64,000 nt of DNA from Chaenocephalus aceratus (taxonomy: Eukaryota; Chordata; Actinopteri; Perciformes; Channichthyidae), in contig CM043798.1 in NCBI GenBank assembly GCA_023974075.1, positions 7,530,173-7,594,172 on the forward strand, read 5' to 3'. Positions within the stretch are counted from its first letter, which is position 1, and each line of letters starts with the position of its first letter. Positions 12,518 to 24,900 of the stretch are shown here, one piece after another. The notes under the pieces are model-generated. The model saw only the letters and a program-made list of their open reading frames with translations, made no database searches and was not told the DNA's origin. The translations under genes were made by a program, and so were the position numbers.

Positions 12518-12821
12518 TAGGGCTGTACCCGAATATCCGAATATTCGTTCAATTTCGTTATTCGGATATTCGTATTTTTGAAAATTGAATTAATTGAAAT
12601 CTCCAATATCAACGTAAGAGCTTGTGCCTCTTCGGGGCATGCTAACACTTAACCATACACGTTATTGTTTACTTTCTCCGTCTTTATATAATGTAGATAT
12701 GACTTTTCTCCCTTAATCTCCGTCACGTTGTTTCCATAGTAATAGTTATCAGCCTCGAATATTCGCTGCTGATTACTACCGAATATCCGGAGCCCGAACA
12801 ATGGTATTCGGGACAGCCCTA
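12518..12821. mobile_element. Small non-autonomous DNA transposon with GGGCTGT termini
   Basis: The 304-bp unit starts TAGGGCTGTACCCGAATA and ends TATTCGGGACAGCCCTA, forming inverted ends with one extra base on the left. Inside are further CGAATATTCG and CCGAATATCC palindromic blocks. No coding capacity is visible. I could not find a clean target-site duplication, so the superfamily (hAT is most likely) is uncertain. Confidence 0.7.
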
Positions 12822-14726
12822 TAGAGGCATTTTATTCATTATAAATATGCTCTAAATTCCATGTAGTGAACTTTTCAAAATGTTACCTTTGAACCAGGTT
12901 ACACTCTCAACGAGCTTTACCATAACTCTGCCATAAGTGAAGTCGCATTAATGAACTACACTGTTCCAATCAGTACCAGTGTATTTAATTAATAATAAGA
13001 AATTATTTAGTACCATCAATCTGGACTGCAATAGTGCAAGCTTGGCTGAGCACGAGGCTTAGTTTACGGCACAGTTCCTCAGGTACAGTGATCTACTTTC
13101 AGTCACCACGGTTCAGCTCCGGTTCTCTGGTTCATGTACAGTGAAGTCAATGGTGAATTTTCAATGATGACTTTACTTTTTAAATCTTGTGGGAAACTGT
13201 GTTTGCTGTCTGGTTTTTGCGCCTTCAGTCTCCAAGAGGCCAAAACAAAAATACAATCATCACCACTGCAAACTACAGGATTCATTATAAATGTGTACTG
13301 AAAAACTCAATACCTACTAATATAATGAAGTATATCGTTTTTAGATGTCAATCAATCAAGTTTTATATACAGCCGAATACCAGAAAAGGAGAATTTGTCG
13401 CAGCGGGCTTCTTGTTAAAGAAATTAAAAAAAAAAAAAAAAAACATAGACAATTCATATGACAAAGATATGTGAGGTATATGAAAAAGATGGATCCAGGA
13501 ATATGTCAAATAGCATGCAGGTGCCGCCAACAACAACAATAAAGATTTAAAAAATGAGGGCGCAACAATTCATGATCCAGAAGCAACCAACAGACTGTGT
13601 GAGTGTGTATTCTCATACCTTTTGTTATGTTTATGCTATTTAAATAAGCCTGTTTTTATTATTCTTGGACATTTAATCATATATTGCATTTGATTGCATC
13701 TCTATGTATCTCACTAAATAAAGATATAACATAATATTACATTATCTCACGGGATTATATTATATATATAAGAGTGATTGTAGATTCAATTACATACCAT
13801 GAGATTTAAGAACAATCCACGAGAGATATCGGGGTAATTCTTCTCTGATCACATTAATTTAGGGGTAAATAATCCATTTGACATCCCTAACCCGTTCTGG
13901 GCTCTCGTTTCTCCCCTTCGAGTCATTCTGCCCCTGCTGAAAAACCTAACACTTCCTTTCCCTAAGATTTCTCCATGCGTGCCTCAGGCGGGCTCACTCA
14001 CTATAAAGGAAGAAGTGGGGGGACAGAGAGGCTGCAGGGGGCCGAGGTGAGCTGGACAGAAAGGCTTCAGGAGACAAACAGCTGACAGCCAGCAGACAGC
14101 CGCTCCTGAGGTTTCCATTACCTGAGACACTGTGCCCAGCCACTGGCAGCCTGTCACCTTAGGAACAGCGGTCTCAGCTTCAGCATGAACTCACAGACAA
14201 GGACACCAGTTATGCAATATTCAGGATACTGTGAGAAACACCAATAACACACAGAACATAAAACACACAGTGCAGGCTGTGAGGAGGGATATATGACAAT
14301 GTAGTGTGTTGTGAAAAAGTGGAACAACACTGCTGCTCGCACTTTGAGGGAACTGCTCTCTTGAGTGGTGCAGGAATACGTCCTGAAGCGAGGGAGTGAG
14401 TTAGCATTTTAAGTCAACAGTTTTTTGTAAGTGTTTTGAAGTTAAATGCCTAAAAAAATCTGTATGTGGTTAACACAACAAGATTTTTACGTTTAGTTCT
14501 ACAACATAAAGTAGATAACCCACTCGTGAATGTCTGAAGCTTTTTATGTGTTTAAAAGGTCACCTATTGTACTGTTTTTCATGACTTTATAATAGGTCTC
14601 ATGTATATACAAAACATGTCTCTGAAAGAGTGTTTGGCTGAATACCAAAAGGATCATTGCAGCATCCCATAACCCCCTCTGTTTCAGCCCTGTTTCCATA
14701 GTGCTGATTCTCTGTCTGTTACTTTA
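12822..14726. other. Gene-free stretch with a possible TATA promoter
   Basis: No coding exon is supported. An A18-type run lies near 13425-13442. A GC-richer patch at 13960-14200 contains a TATA-like element, listed separately. From about 14560 a sequence beginning TTTAAAAGGTCACCTATT resembles one end of the TTAA-flanked elements found elsewhere in the window. Confidence 0.35.
14002..14010 (+). promoter_or_regulatory. Candidate TATA box of an unknown short transcript
   Basis: TATAAAGG sits in a GC-richer patch. About 175 bp downstream an ATG at 14185 opens a 20-codon frame (MNSQTRTPVMQYSG...) that ends in TAA. There is no recognisable protein and no convincing donor site, so this may be chance. 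Confidence 0.2.
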
Positions 14727-15343
14727 GGCCCTGACACACCAGGCCGAAATAGGCCGTTTTCTTTAGTCGGACGACGAAGCGTGCCCTGTCGCCCAAACTC
14801 AATTTGGTGTGTCCCGCACCGTCGGCCGTGACACGCCTTATTTGGCCTTTCATGGCCGACGCACGGCCGATTCAACATGTTGAATCGGCCGTGCATCGGC
14901 CACAGGCAGTCGGACAAATACATCACTCTGATTGGCTGTTCAGCTAGCGAATCAGTGCATGAGAAGCGAAACGGTTGCTTTAGAATGTCTTCCACAAGCA
15001 ACACTCCAATGGCTGATAGCTCCAGTACCGCACAAAACATGTTTTCGATGGACGAGAGTGAAAATGGAACGCACACGCTATTTGTTGTTTGTTTATATCA
15101 CGTAGTCTGTTCTTCTTCTCTGTCTTCCGGTTGTTGCCTCTTTTGAATGACGAATACACACTACCGCCGCCTGCTGGTAAGGAGAGTTATTGCCACTCAC
15201 GCATGCTCAGTTTGTACGTGCTCGGCTGAAGTCTGCGGTGTGTTCCAGTGCGACACATGGCCAAGACGCAGGAGAACACGGCGATACAACAGTCGGTGTC
15301 GGCGTCAGCGAGTTCTCTGGTGACTGCTTGGTGTGTCAGGGCC
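14727..15343. mobile_element. Harbinger-like MITE with 15-bp terminal inverted repeats
   Basis: The element starts GGCCCTGACACACCA and ends with its exact reverse complement, TGGTGTGTCAGGGCC. It is flanked by TTTA at 14723-14726 and 15344-15347, consistent with a TTA-type duplication. The interior is rich in GGCCG motifs and contains a long perfect palindrome. It has no transposase, so it would depend on an enzyme supplied in trans. The superfamily assignment rests on the target site and overall look only. Confidence 0.75.
14861..14894. repeat. 34-bp perfect palindrome
   Basis: The left arm GCACGGCCGATTCAACA is followed immediately by its exact reverse complement. Allowing one mismatch, the symmetry extends to about 48 bp (14854-14901). 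It lies inside the Harbinger-like MITE and could form a cruciform. Confidence 0.95.
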
Positions 15344-15566
15344 TTTAGATGAAAATAAGGGGCCCCTTCCCACACCCCTCTGAGAGATATTTGGTTAAAA
15401 AGAACGGAGATTCAGGTGATAAGGTGGGGGGGGGGGGGGGTTACCTTGGTTGGTGATTGGTTAATGGTTGCACGAGCCAACAAATCGTTATGACGTCATA
15501 AAGTGGCCAAAATCTGATCAGCTCATCTTCAGACAGATTTTTCTCTAAATGGATCAGGACAAAAAG

Positions 15567-16307
15567 TAGGGATGCTCCGATCAATCGGTCACCGATCGAG
15601 ATCGGCCGATACTCACACTCTACCGATCGATCGGTGCTGTCTAAACATGCCAATCGCGAGAGCCGATCGCATGACGTAAAATACATGACACTTTTCTCTG
15701 TGTGCGGCAAAACAAGCTCGCCAAAATGGCTTCACCGGTCTGGCATTATTTTAAGGTGTCCGAAAAAGACAGTAAAATAGCGGTATGCAACGAGTGTGGA
15801 GCAGAAATCCTGCAGCTCCGCCCGCCGGACCGGTGAGCGGAGCGAAACACACAAGAGTTAGACCTAACAGACTTAGCTATTTTATCTACCTCTGGAACAA
15901 GCTAAACTAGTTATTATAAATATATGTATTCTTCACTGTCGGGTCACTCATTACTAGATCAGTGAGCTGCATGAGATACTGACAGGCTGTCAGGAGAGGG
16001 AGAGGGAGAGGGAGAGGGAGAGAGGGGGAGAGAGGAAAAGAGAGCGCTTCCGCTCATTTCTCCCGTGTTATTATCCAAAGTGAATGTAAACTTGAATAAT
16101 GTACTTCATTTGAATGTAATAATTAAGTTGATTGTTGTTTGTGGAAGCTCTAGTGAATGAGCCCATTAACTAAGTTTTAAACATCACTTTAAGTGGAAGA
16201 TTTAAAGTGATGTTTAAATCTTCCATTTAGGCCCCGCCCACTCGATCGGAATCGGCCGATACTGATTCGGGCGATCGTCGCCGAAATTGGCGATCGGAGC
16301 ATCCCTA
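15567..16307. mobile_element. Non-autonomous hAT element with BED-finger remnant and perfect target duplication
   Basis: The ends TAGGGATGCTCCGATC and GATCGGAGCATCCCTA are exact inverted repeats. The 8-bp duplication ACAAAAAG flanks both sides (15559-15566 and 16308-16315), the hallmark of hAT transposition. At 15726 an ATG opens a frame beginning MASPVWHYFKVSEKDSK and containing CNEC, which matches the start of a BED zinc finger as in hAT/ZBED transposases. The rest of the transposase is missing. A GGGAGA-type purine array lies at about 15990-16045. Sequence at 15870-16110 recurs at about 23050-23270. Confidence 0.9.
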
Positions 16308-16492
16308 ACAAAAAGTGAGCAAATCTTTTTTCCTGAAACTTTCAGAATCTCTTTACACAGAGGGGACACATGTTGATGTACGGCCATGCGACTGTAATGT
16401 AGTTCTTATAGAGCCTAACGTTAGCTTTTATACTTTTGGCAACTGCACGTACACTTCAAAAATCACAATGTGGTGTTAATATGTGGAGATTA

Positions 16493-17362
16493 TAGAGTGG
16501 TGCAGTGACGAGTCCTAAAACCCGGAAGTGAGTCAGCATTTTAACACTACAGGTTCCCTCGTCTCAGAGTCAACGGGAAAATAGCTGGAAATAAGGTCTG
16601 TGTTTGACACAAATTTAAGAGACGGATCACGTTTTGTTCTACGACATTAAATACATCAGCAGTGACCCCACTGGTGATTCTTGAAGAGTTTGCGTGTCTG
16701 AAAAACAATGGTTGTTAAAAAGTGGCTGAATAGGACTACAGAAGTTGTGAAGGACGTTGTACGTCATTACGCCGAACATGTAAACACTCCCGCTAAGTTT
16801 GTTTTCCCTGTTCTGCTTGAAAGCAAACCTGCGCTCTTGCAAACAGTTAAAACAAACACTTCAACTTGTACAATTCTGAATCTGTATTAGTGAATATGGA
16901 TCTTAAGTTGGCGTGACGTTGAAGTTGTGCGACCCTGCTGTACTCGGCTGTAGTTCGTTTATAGCATAACGTTAGCATTTTGATTCTGGCGATTAGATTT
17001 ATGATTAGAAAATTATAAAAGTTGGGCAGACATGTGGATATTATCCGACTGAACAAAACGTGCATTCATCAAACAAGTTCGTTTTCCACAGACCTTATTT
17101 CGAGCTCCTTTACAAAATCCTATGGAGCCCCATGCGTAGTTTATTTCCAGGTCGGCCTACAAAAATATGTCATCCCTGTACCACTCTATTATACCGAACA
17201 AAACCTGTAAGTATCATAAACGTCTGTTAGCCATATATTTTATTTTCTGAAATACTTTCCGAACTCTAATGGAAAAATCCCATTGCTTTTTGTAGATGGG
17301 AGCCCTTGCGATTCTAACTTTGGGGACTGTTGCCAAAAATACGTAATTACTGCGCCACTCTA
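16493..17362. mobile_element. DNA repeat with TAGAGTGG inverted ends carrying a short open frame
   Basis: The left end reads TAGAGTGGTGCAGTGACG. The right end, reverse-complemented, reads TAGAGTGGCGCAGTAATTACG. The flanks are compatible with a TA duplication but this is not proven. The interior (16560-16880) is clearly related to the element at 61797-62446, in inverted orientation, and includes a frame starting MVVKKWLNRTTEVV at 16708. Confidence 0.65.
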
Positions 17363-17820
17363 TTGCCCAACTTTCACTGCTTGACCCCCTTGAGCAATCT
17401 TTGAAATGGAATTATTTTTCGTGATTCATTAAGTTTGAAAATCATTACTTATTACCCAGTCTATGTAACATATTTCTTACAATGTTCTTTACTGGGTGTC
17501 ATCACGCCCCAAACACTCACATACATGGTACATTACAGCTAAGGTAAAAAAAAACAGGTCAAGTACATTTTTATTTATAAAGAGTCTCATGATCCTTTTC
17601 GTATAGAGCAAGTCTAGACTGTGCTTTCTACTCACAAACTAATATTTCAGTTTGAAACATGTTTGGGGCGCCTTTTATTCTTCACCACCATGACAATCAA
17701 GTTTAGACCAACACATGTTAACAAAATGTGCAGAGGCAGCCGGCTGGCCTGAACACACAATAGGGAGGCAGTCAATGAAAACATAACAGAACCCCACGGG
17801 CTCCTCGCTCATATGCAAAA

Positions 17821-17870
17821 CACACACACAGACACACAGACACAGACACAGACACACACACACAGACACA

Positions 17871-17959
<89 letters not shown>
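17821..17959. repeat. CA dinucleotide microsatellite
   Basis: A long (CA)n array. Its first 60 bases are interrupted by CAGACA units and the remainder is nearly pure. Valine/cysteine or histidine/threonine open frames across it are composition artefacts. Confidence 0.97.
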
Positions 17960-17961
<2 letters not shown>

Positions 17962-20160
17962 ACACAGACAGACTCACAGGGCGGCTGGTAAATAATTGCT
18001 TCGGCCTCACGGTATACGATTGTTACACAAAGTAATCCAACCAGAAATGAAACAATGTAGTGACTGATAGTTGTGAAATATAACTACATTATATCTGATA
18101 CTATTGTTTTTGTTTCATTATAGTAGCATAATGAAGCTATGACCAAATGAGTAACAGTAATTCATCCATAGGTTTTGACTTCCTTAAAGGTTTCACTAGG
18201 AGTCTGATGCGCTGTACAGTTGGACTGAATGAACGTAGGGGAAATGTGAGCGAAATGTGAGGTGTAGTATGGCTCTTTGTCCTGTGGCACCTGTAATGGC
18301 GCGCATTTCGATGCTGCAGCATTGGTTTACTTGAGCCGACACATACGTGGGAGGGGGGGTTGCATTACAGGATAAGTGTCAGTGAGCTCCAGTGGTGGAC
18401 GACTTGGATTTAGCCTCTAAACATATTGTCTTCCTTGTACTGAGAAACTACCAGGACAAGCCTGTCCTAAGTATCAGATACTGCAAATAGCAATTCTTCA
18501 TATTGTGGATAAATCTGCAGATTATGTTCTTGCTTAATCGATTTGGTTATATGTCAAAGTATTTCGAAAAACTTCCCATTACTGTACATCTACATCCCAA
18601 GGACTCATATGGCCAATGTCAACAGTGCCATCTTTGTATCTTACAATGATAAAAGCACTCAAATAAGTTCTGTGTTAGAGGACAATGACTCTCCTTATTC
18701 TTTGTCAAATCCAGGCTTTTGTTTTGCCATTATTCTGTTGACTCGTGTGTTAGGTAACTGTTCCGTAGTGTTCATTCTTATTCATTCCTAAGCACCACAT
18801 GTGTAAATATAAGTGGCCTATCAAAAGAAGAGCGTATGCCACAAAATCATGCATGAGCGAAAGACAGCAAAACCAACAGAGTGATCATGCCTTAGGATGC
18901 TTATCTGAAAATGATATCATGTGCGTAATGAAATGTAAAGGGTTGACACTGGGAGTGTATCAGCAGTCATCGCCTCCTGTCCCACACATCAGCATCTCCT
19001 AAAACGCCTGTTGGCAGCGGCAACCTCGGCTGACATGAGCACAAGAGGGGGGCAAGTGGGAAACTGTATGAGCCAACCAATCAGCTAAATTAAGGATGCT
19101 TCATGTCAGTTAAATGTCAGTTAAAGTTCAACCTTATCAACAAATTTCAGGGAGAAAACAAGGTGATCTTTCAGAATAAAATCAATGGGTTTTTCTAAGC
19201 AGTATCAATTCACCTTATCCAGTTTAAAATGCTTCCTCAAACCAGATAAGCTGATGCTATTTATCAGAACAACCGGACAGGACAGGACAGACATATGGTT
19301 AATTATCAACAAAATGTCAAATGATGAATAACAAGTAAAGTTTCCAGTGCTGATCCACATGTTACTTATTCCAGTTGTGGATGTAGATATGAGAACAAAT
19401 TACCATACCATTAGAACATTACATATATTACTATATGGTAAAGATTTTGGTGCACATTTATTTTTACCATAAGGTGTTTCAATTAGCTCTGCCAGTAACA
19501 CTTCTATTTAACCTTTCTCTATATACTTTTTACATTTCTGCACAATACCACCTTTACTATAACTGCACTGCTCTTTCACTTTACATTTTAAATGCTGCAC
19601 ATATTTCATTTTTAGAGTAAATTGACAAATATTCTTGTTGTCTTGTAAGCACTTCATTTAATTACATTTATTGTAAAATAGTTTAAATAATAGTTCTATA
19701 TTTGCTCCTTTTTCACAACGCGGTACCTCTTACTGTGTTTATGTAGGAACCATTGTACACAAAAACAAATTCCTTGTATGTGTATACACAGTATTTCATA
19801 AACTTGATTATAATAATATAAAAATGTGAATTTCTTTGGTGAAACTTCCCACCATATTTATTGAGATAGTGTATTATAAGTGTTGCTGTTCTTAGTTTGT
19901 ATTCTCATGGTTAATTCCAATTTTGCTTTGGATAAAAGCTACTCTCAGCTAGTGTCATGTAATGTGGTAAAAGTGAAAGGGTCCTTCCTTGTCCAAATTT
20001 AACTTCGTAAAAAACGTTAATAACTCTGAGAAGCCACAGATAATAGTCTAGTATTTGAAGTCTGTAGTTAAGTCCATAGGATATAGAGTTGTGGGGACCA
20101 TGTATGTACATACAGTATTTGATATCGGGCTGCTATTAATCAAAACTACAGATAGCTCCT
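17960..20160. other. Nothing recognised
   Basis: AT-rich sequence with short chance open frames. I find no splice-bounded coding exon, RNA gene or clear transposon boundary. Confidence 0.45.
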
Positions 20161-20164
20161 GAGG

Positions 20165-20420
20165 GTGGAGCTTTTTTAGCAGTCTCCCTAAACGCCCCGT
20201 TCTCCCGCCGCACCTGCTCCTCTCTCCCCGGCCCGCCGTCTCTTACCTTCGGCTTTATGGCACAGCTCCACCAAATCCTGGCATTGCTTCTGGAAGTCTG
20301 GAAACGCACGCCCGGTAAAACTATCCCGGTCCGACACACAGCTGAACTCACAGAATGAACTTTCCCGTTAACTAACGGAGATGATGCTGCGAGCCCACGC
20401 GGGGTGATGATGTGCTGCGT
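20165..20420 (-). promoter_or_regulatory. GC-rich, exon-like island of unknown gene
   Basis: This stretch is much richer in GC and CpG than its surroundings. On the minus strand a segment of about 95 bp lies between a possible acceptor (GTGAGTTCAG near 20342) and a strong donor (GAAG|GTAAGAG near 20245). It is open in one frame containing TGRAFPDFQKQCQDLVELCH. I do not recognise the protein, and no in-frame ATG lies upstream before a stop. It could be a first exon or CpG-island promoter of a minus-strand gene whose other exons lie left of the window, or an internal exon of an unknown gene. Such a stretch can also stay open by chance. Confidence 0.3.
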
Positions 20421-20429
20421 TCAATGTCT

Positions 20430-21700
20430 ACTCCGAAGTTTCTAGTTTGGACATAATTAAGTTGAGAAGCGGCTAGTTGTCGCTGAGTTACACGTTTATG
20501 ACACGGAAAAATAACTGAAATGTGTGTTGGTTGAAAATGTTGTAACAATTAAGGGTCAAAAATATAGTTTTGGTTCCAGCAGTGAGGTGCTGTAGGGCTA
20601 TTTATGGTTTATGATATTATTTATTCATGAACATCTCGTCCGAGTTGGTTTTGGGAGCACCTGAAGGCGTCACACGCATTTGAAAGTGCAAAACTGCATT
20701 TAGCTGCAGTGCTCACTCACTCTGCCCTGCTGTGCAGCATGGTTTACAGTTTGGCCGTATTTGACCACGCTACACTGAGAGGACTGAGATGTTATTTCCT
20801 GAATGTGTAAAATAAGGGTTAGTAGGATCAAACAAGTTTGATATATATTGCCTAATATCAGGATATTCGTCCACTAGGGGTTATTACGACCTAACGGTAG
20901 TTCAGTAGATTTGTTGGAAATCACATTATCAATATTAAAACTTGTTTTGTTTGTAAGTGCCACTTTCATGAAGACAGGCTTCATAAAGAGTTAAAGTTGT
21001 AACTCACATCTTTACGAATGGTTAATCCATATCATTAGGTAATGCTTTGAATATTTAAGTATTTTACATTTTGAGTATGTGTTTGCTGTATTTGTAGAGC
21101 CATGATATATGAACAATTGTGTGGTTGCCCAATGAAAGTTTGTGATTCATTATTAAATGCTAAATATAATGCTGTCAAATGGAGTTTTCACAATCTGGAA
21201 CCCAAACGTTGTTCTATCAATGGTGTATAGCTATTTCATTAGGGCATTTGTCAAATTATTTCTTAAGGCTAATTGACACTGAATAAAAGTACAACATTAG
21301 TATAATGTTAATGCCAGAATCTTTCTTTAATTTCAAAAAAGAAAATACATGGAACCTGCAATAGACTACATTTTCTTGTATGGTCAAATACAATGAGTTT
21401 TTAAAGAGTGAGTTTACTTAAACTACCTCTTATTAATGTTTTACTAACTAAGTGGTCTTATTCCTTGACAAAGGCCAGTCTCTATATCTCTTGATTTACA
21501 AGTCTTAGGTAATTCAGGCCGCAGTAACATGAACTGTGAGTCTGTCATGTATTATGTACACAGAACCCACCAATTTCCTTCGACAAAATACGTTAGTGAG
21601 AGTGCATAGAGAGGGTTTATATAGTTAGACTTTTTCAATCATTTTTAAGAGACAGGTTTCAGTGTTAAAAATAAAATGAACTGTAAGGTTAAAAATGTGT
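20430..21700. other. Nothing recognised between the GC-rich island and nccrp1
   Basis: AT-rich intergenic sequence without a supported exon. The distal part probably includes sequence downstream of the nccrp1 poly(A) site. Confidence 0.45.
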
Positions 21701-21703
21701 TTT

Positions 21704-21709
21704 TTTATT
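21704..21709 (-). terminator. nccrp1: Candidate nccrp1 polyadenylation signal
   Basis: AATAAA on the minus strand, about 270 bases past the nccrp1 stop codon. A second copy lies at 21759-21764. Either would give a 3' UTR of roughly 220-300 bases. Confidence 0.5.
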
Positions 21710-21980
21710 ACACACAACAGAGTGTCCTAAAAAAACAAAAACTTAATTCCATTTGCCTTTTATTTTGGAAATGCAAGGGAATGCAAAATAAAACAATTGA
21801 ACTAAATACACATACATTTGCAAAATTATTAAACACAATCCATTATTAATTATTGCAAACTGTAATGTGTAAGCACATCAAAATCTAAAATATTATCACT
21901 ATTTGTATGTGTTGTTACTTTATAGATGATGACATGGAATATTCGAACAACTAAGTCTTTACATTTTCAGAAGAGTCAGC

Positions 21981-24900
21981 CTAGGAGCTGGTTTTGGTTG
22001 GTCTGACCATCACCGAGCTGCCGGTGAACAGCGTGGTGTAGAATTCCATCATGAACTGGCTCTTCAGGCGGTGCTGGAAGTGGACATATCTCACCCCTGG
22101 TCCATAGCCGGAGAACACATGTGACACCTGCAGGCCATACAGTGAAACATTTAGATATAGTCTGATTATTTCCTGTCAGGGGACTCAGTGGATTAGTGTT
22201 TTTCTTTCAGGAAGGTTCCTAACGGAGTGAAAAGATTAGGAAGTAAGTGGCAGCCATCATAAGAGAAGAGCCATTTAAATTATCTTGATGACAGGAAAGG
22301 AGCTGCAACGCTTCCTTTGATATCTTAATTAACATAAGAAACACTGGACCATCCTTTACAAAAGTGAAAGGGATTTTAAATGACCAACTAACACAGTTCA
22401 TGTAATTGACGGTGTTTATTAAGAATTTTTATCTTATGCCATATGTTTCTAAAATTGTTATATTTTTTGATCGTACAACAATATGTTAAACCAAAAGGCA
22501 AATTATGAACATTACCCTTGCAACTGTAAAACTATCAAATACAGTTTCACAGTGTTTACTGAGTTGGGTGGTTTTTCTTAAGCTATGTTTTTATATCACC
22601 ATGCTCAGATGGTAAATGTGTAGGCCAAACAAGTAATGCATATATTGCAAAAGGCACGCATGCAACTTTTATTTCAATATTTTCATACAATCCTAAAACT
22701 AATTGGGTTTGATGTGGGATTAATATGAGTGGACAGAAGGTTAAGGTAGAGTGCGAACATCCATTTTATTCTATTAAAGTATACATGGTTACCATTAAAG
22801 TATACATGGCTACAGGGACGTGCACAGACATTTTGGGGGGCGGGAGCTCAAGTGAGAAAAAGGGCACTTCCCATAATAATTTATTAAAAAAAAAAAAGTT
22901 TAAAAAAAAGTTAAATGTAGTTGCACATCTCTGACTTACTGACCAATTAATTTTAATACCCTCACACTCACGCAATTGTTTAAAGGTCCCATGTCATTTC
23001 TACTGATCATAATTCCATTGTTGAGGTCTACTAAAAAAATTACATTGTGCAATTTTCCAAACTCACACTTAGCTAGTTTATCTACTCTGGAACTAGCTAT
23101 ACTAGTTATACATATGTGTATTCTTTCTTTACTGTTGGGTCACTTATTACAGGTTCAGCGAGCTGCACGAGACTGACGGGCTGTCAGGAGAGGGAGAGGA
23201 AAAGAGAGCACCCCGTTTATTTTTCACATTTTATTATCCAGAATTACTGTAAACCTTTGAATAAAGTAGTTAATCTACTATTTGTAGTTTGTTTAAATGC
23301 ATTACTTATGTTGTTTTTTTCATTAACATAAAATAAATCTCACGTACCCCCTGCAGTACTCCAACGTACCCCTAGGGGTCCGCGTACCCCCATTTCACAA
23401 TGCACAAGAGCAGACAACAAACTAGTAAAATGAATTTATTAAACGAGCAGCCAACAATCAAAATTATGAAGTTAGGACATTACAGGCGAAAAGATCGTTT
23501 TTTCATGTACTTGTTATTTTGGTCTATTTTGCTGCATGTTTTCTTTCACTCGAATGGAAATAAAACTTCCAAAAAACACATAATGGTGTTCGTTTTACTA
23601 CCCCGTCTGAATTCATCTATAGATTTAAAGCTAATCTGCATTTAAACATCACATTGGAGGGGAAAATACTGACTTGACGTAAGTAACTATCTGGGGAAGT
23701 TGTGAGATGATACGTTTTTTTTGTTTGTTTTTTGTTTTATCCTTTTCACCTGCAATGCCTTGGTAACTGCATGTAAATTAGCGCATTTTAATTAAGCCTA
23801 GTTAAGGCCCAATTTGCATATCAATGTGGCGATTGTGATGACGTTATTAGATACACATTTGACTGTATTCTCCTTTAGTGTCTCCCCTTAAGTACAGTAC
23901 ATTAGCCTGTATGCCCAGCCCATGATAAATTGCCTTAGCTAAACCTTGAGCTATAGCTATATTGATCCATTAGCCTGTAGCCTATCTAGTTAACTATATT
24001 TGTTTTTGAACAAAAAACCTAATAGAGGTGTCATACATAATAACCTAATAAAAGTAAATGTAACAACTACTACAGTGCAACAAAACAGGAAGATTAAATG
24101 TGGTCTCTTAAACATAAGATCTCTAGCATCTAAAGCAATATTGGTAAATGATTTAATATCAGATTATAATATTGATATATGCTGTCTCACTGAAACTTGG
24201 TTGAGACATGAAGAATATGTCAGCATAAATGAGGCCACTCCACCCAGCCATGTCAACACTCATATTGCTCGAGGCACGGGCCGAGGAGGTGGAGTTGCAG
24301 CAATCTTTGACTCAAGTTTACTTATCAATACTAAACCAAAATGTAATTATACCTCTTTTGAAAGCCTCGTTTTTAGTCTTACGCATCCGACCTGGAAAAC
24401 TTTGCAGCCAATCTTATTTGTTACAGTGTACCGTGCACCAGGTCCTTATTCAGAATTCTTATCAGAATTCTCTGAGTTTTTATCAACTTTGGTTCTTAAA
24501 ACAGACAAAGTAATTATCGTAGGTGACTTTAATATTCATGTTGACGATGATAAAAATAGCCTTACTGTTGCATTTAACTCTATATTAGATTCTGTTGGTT
24601 TCTGTCAGAGTGTAAATAAACCAACCCACTGCTATAATCACACTCTCGACCTTGTTCTGACTTATGGTATTGAAATTGAGCAACTATTAGTCGAACCGCA
24701 TAATCCTGCTTTATCCGACCATTTCTTAGTAACTTTTGAAGTACTGTTACGAGACTACAAAGCATTAGTCAAAAGCTCTTGCAGCAGAAACCTATCTGTT
24801 AGTGCTATAGCCACATTTAAGGAAGAGATTCAACCAATACTTAACTCGATAGCATGTCTGCATGTAGGGGAGGAAACTTATACAAAATGTACACCACCCC

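Noticed and set aside
14684..15146. Two opposing frames of 89 and 130 codons
   Set aside because: They overlap the palindromic MITE interior and have no similarity to known proteins.
17675..18010. Long Cys-Val and His-Thr frames on both strands
   Set aside because: They are the CA microsatellite read in different frames.
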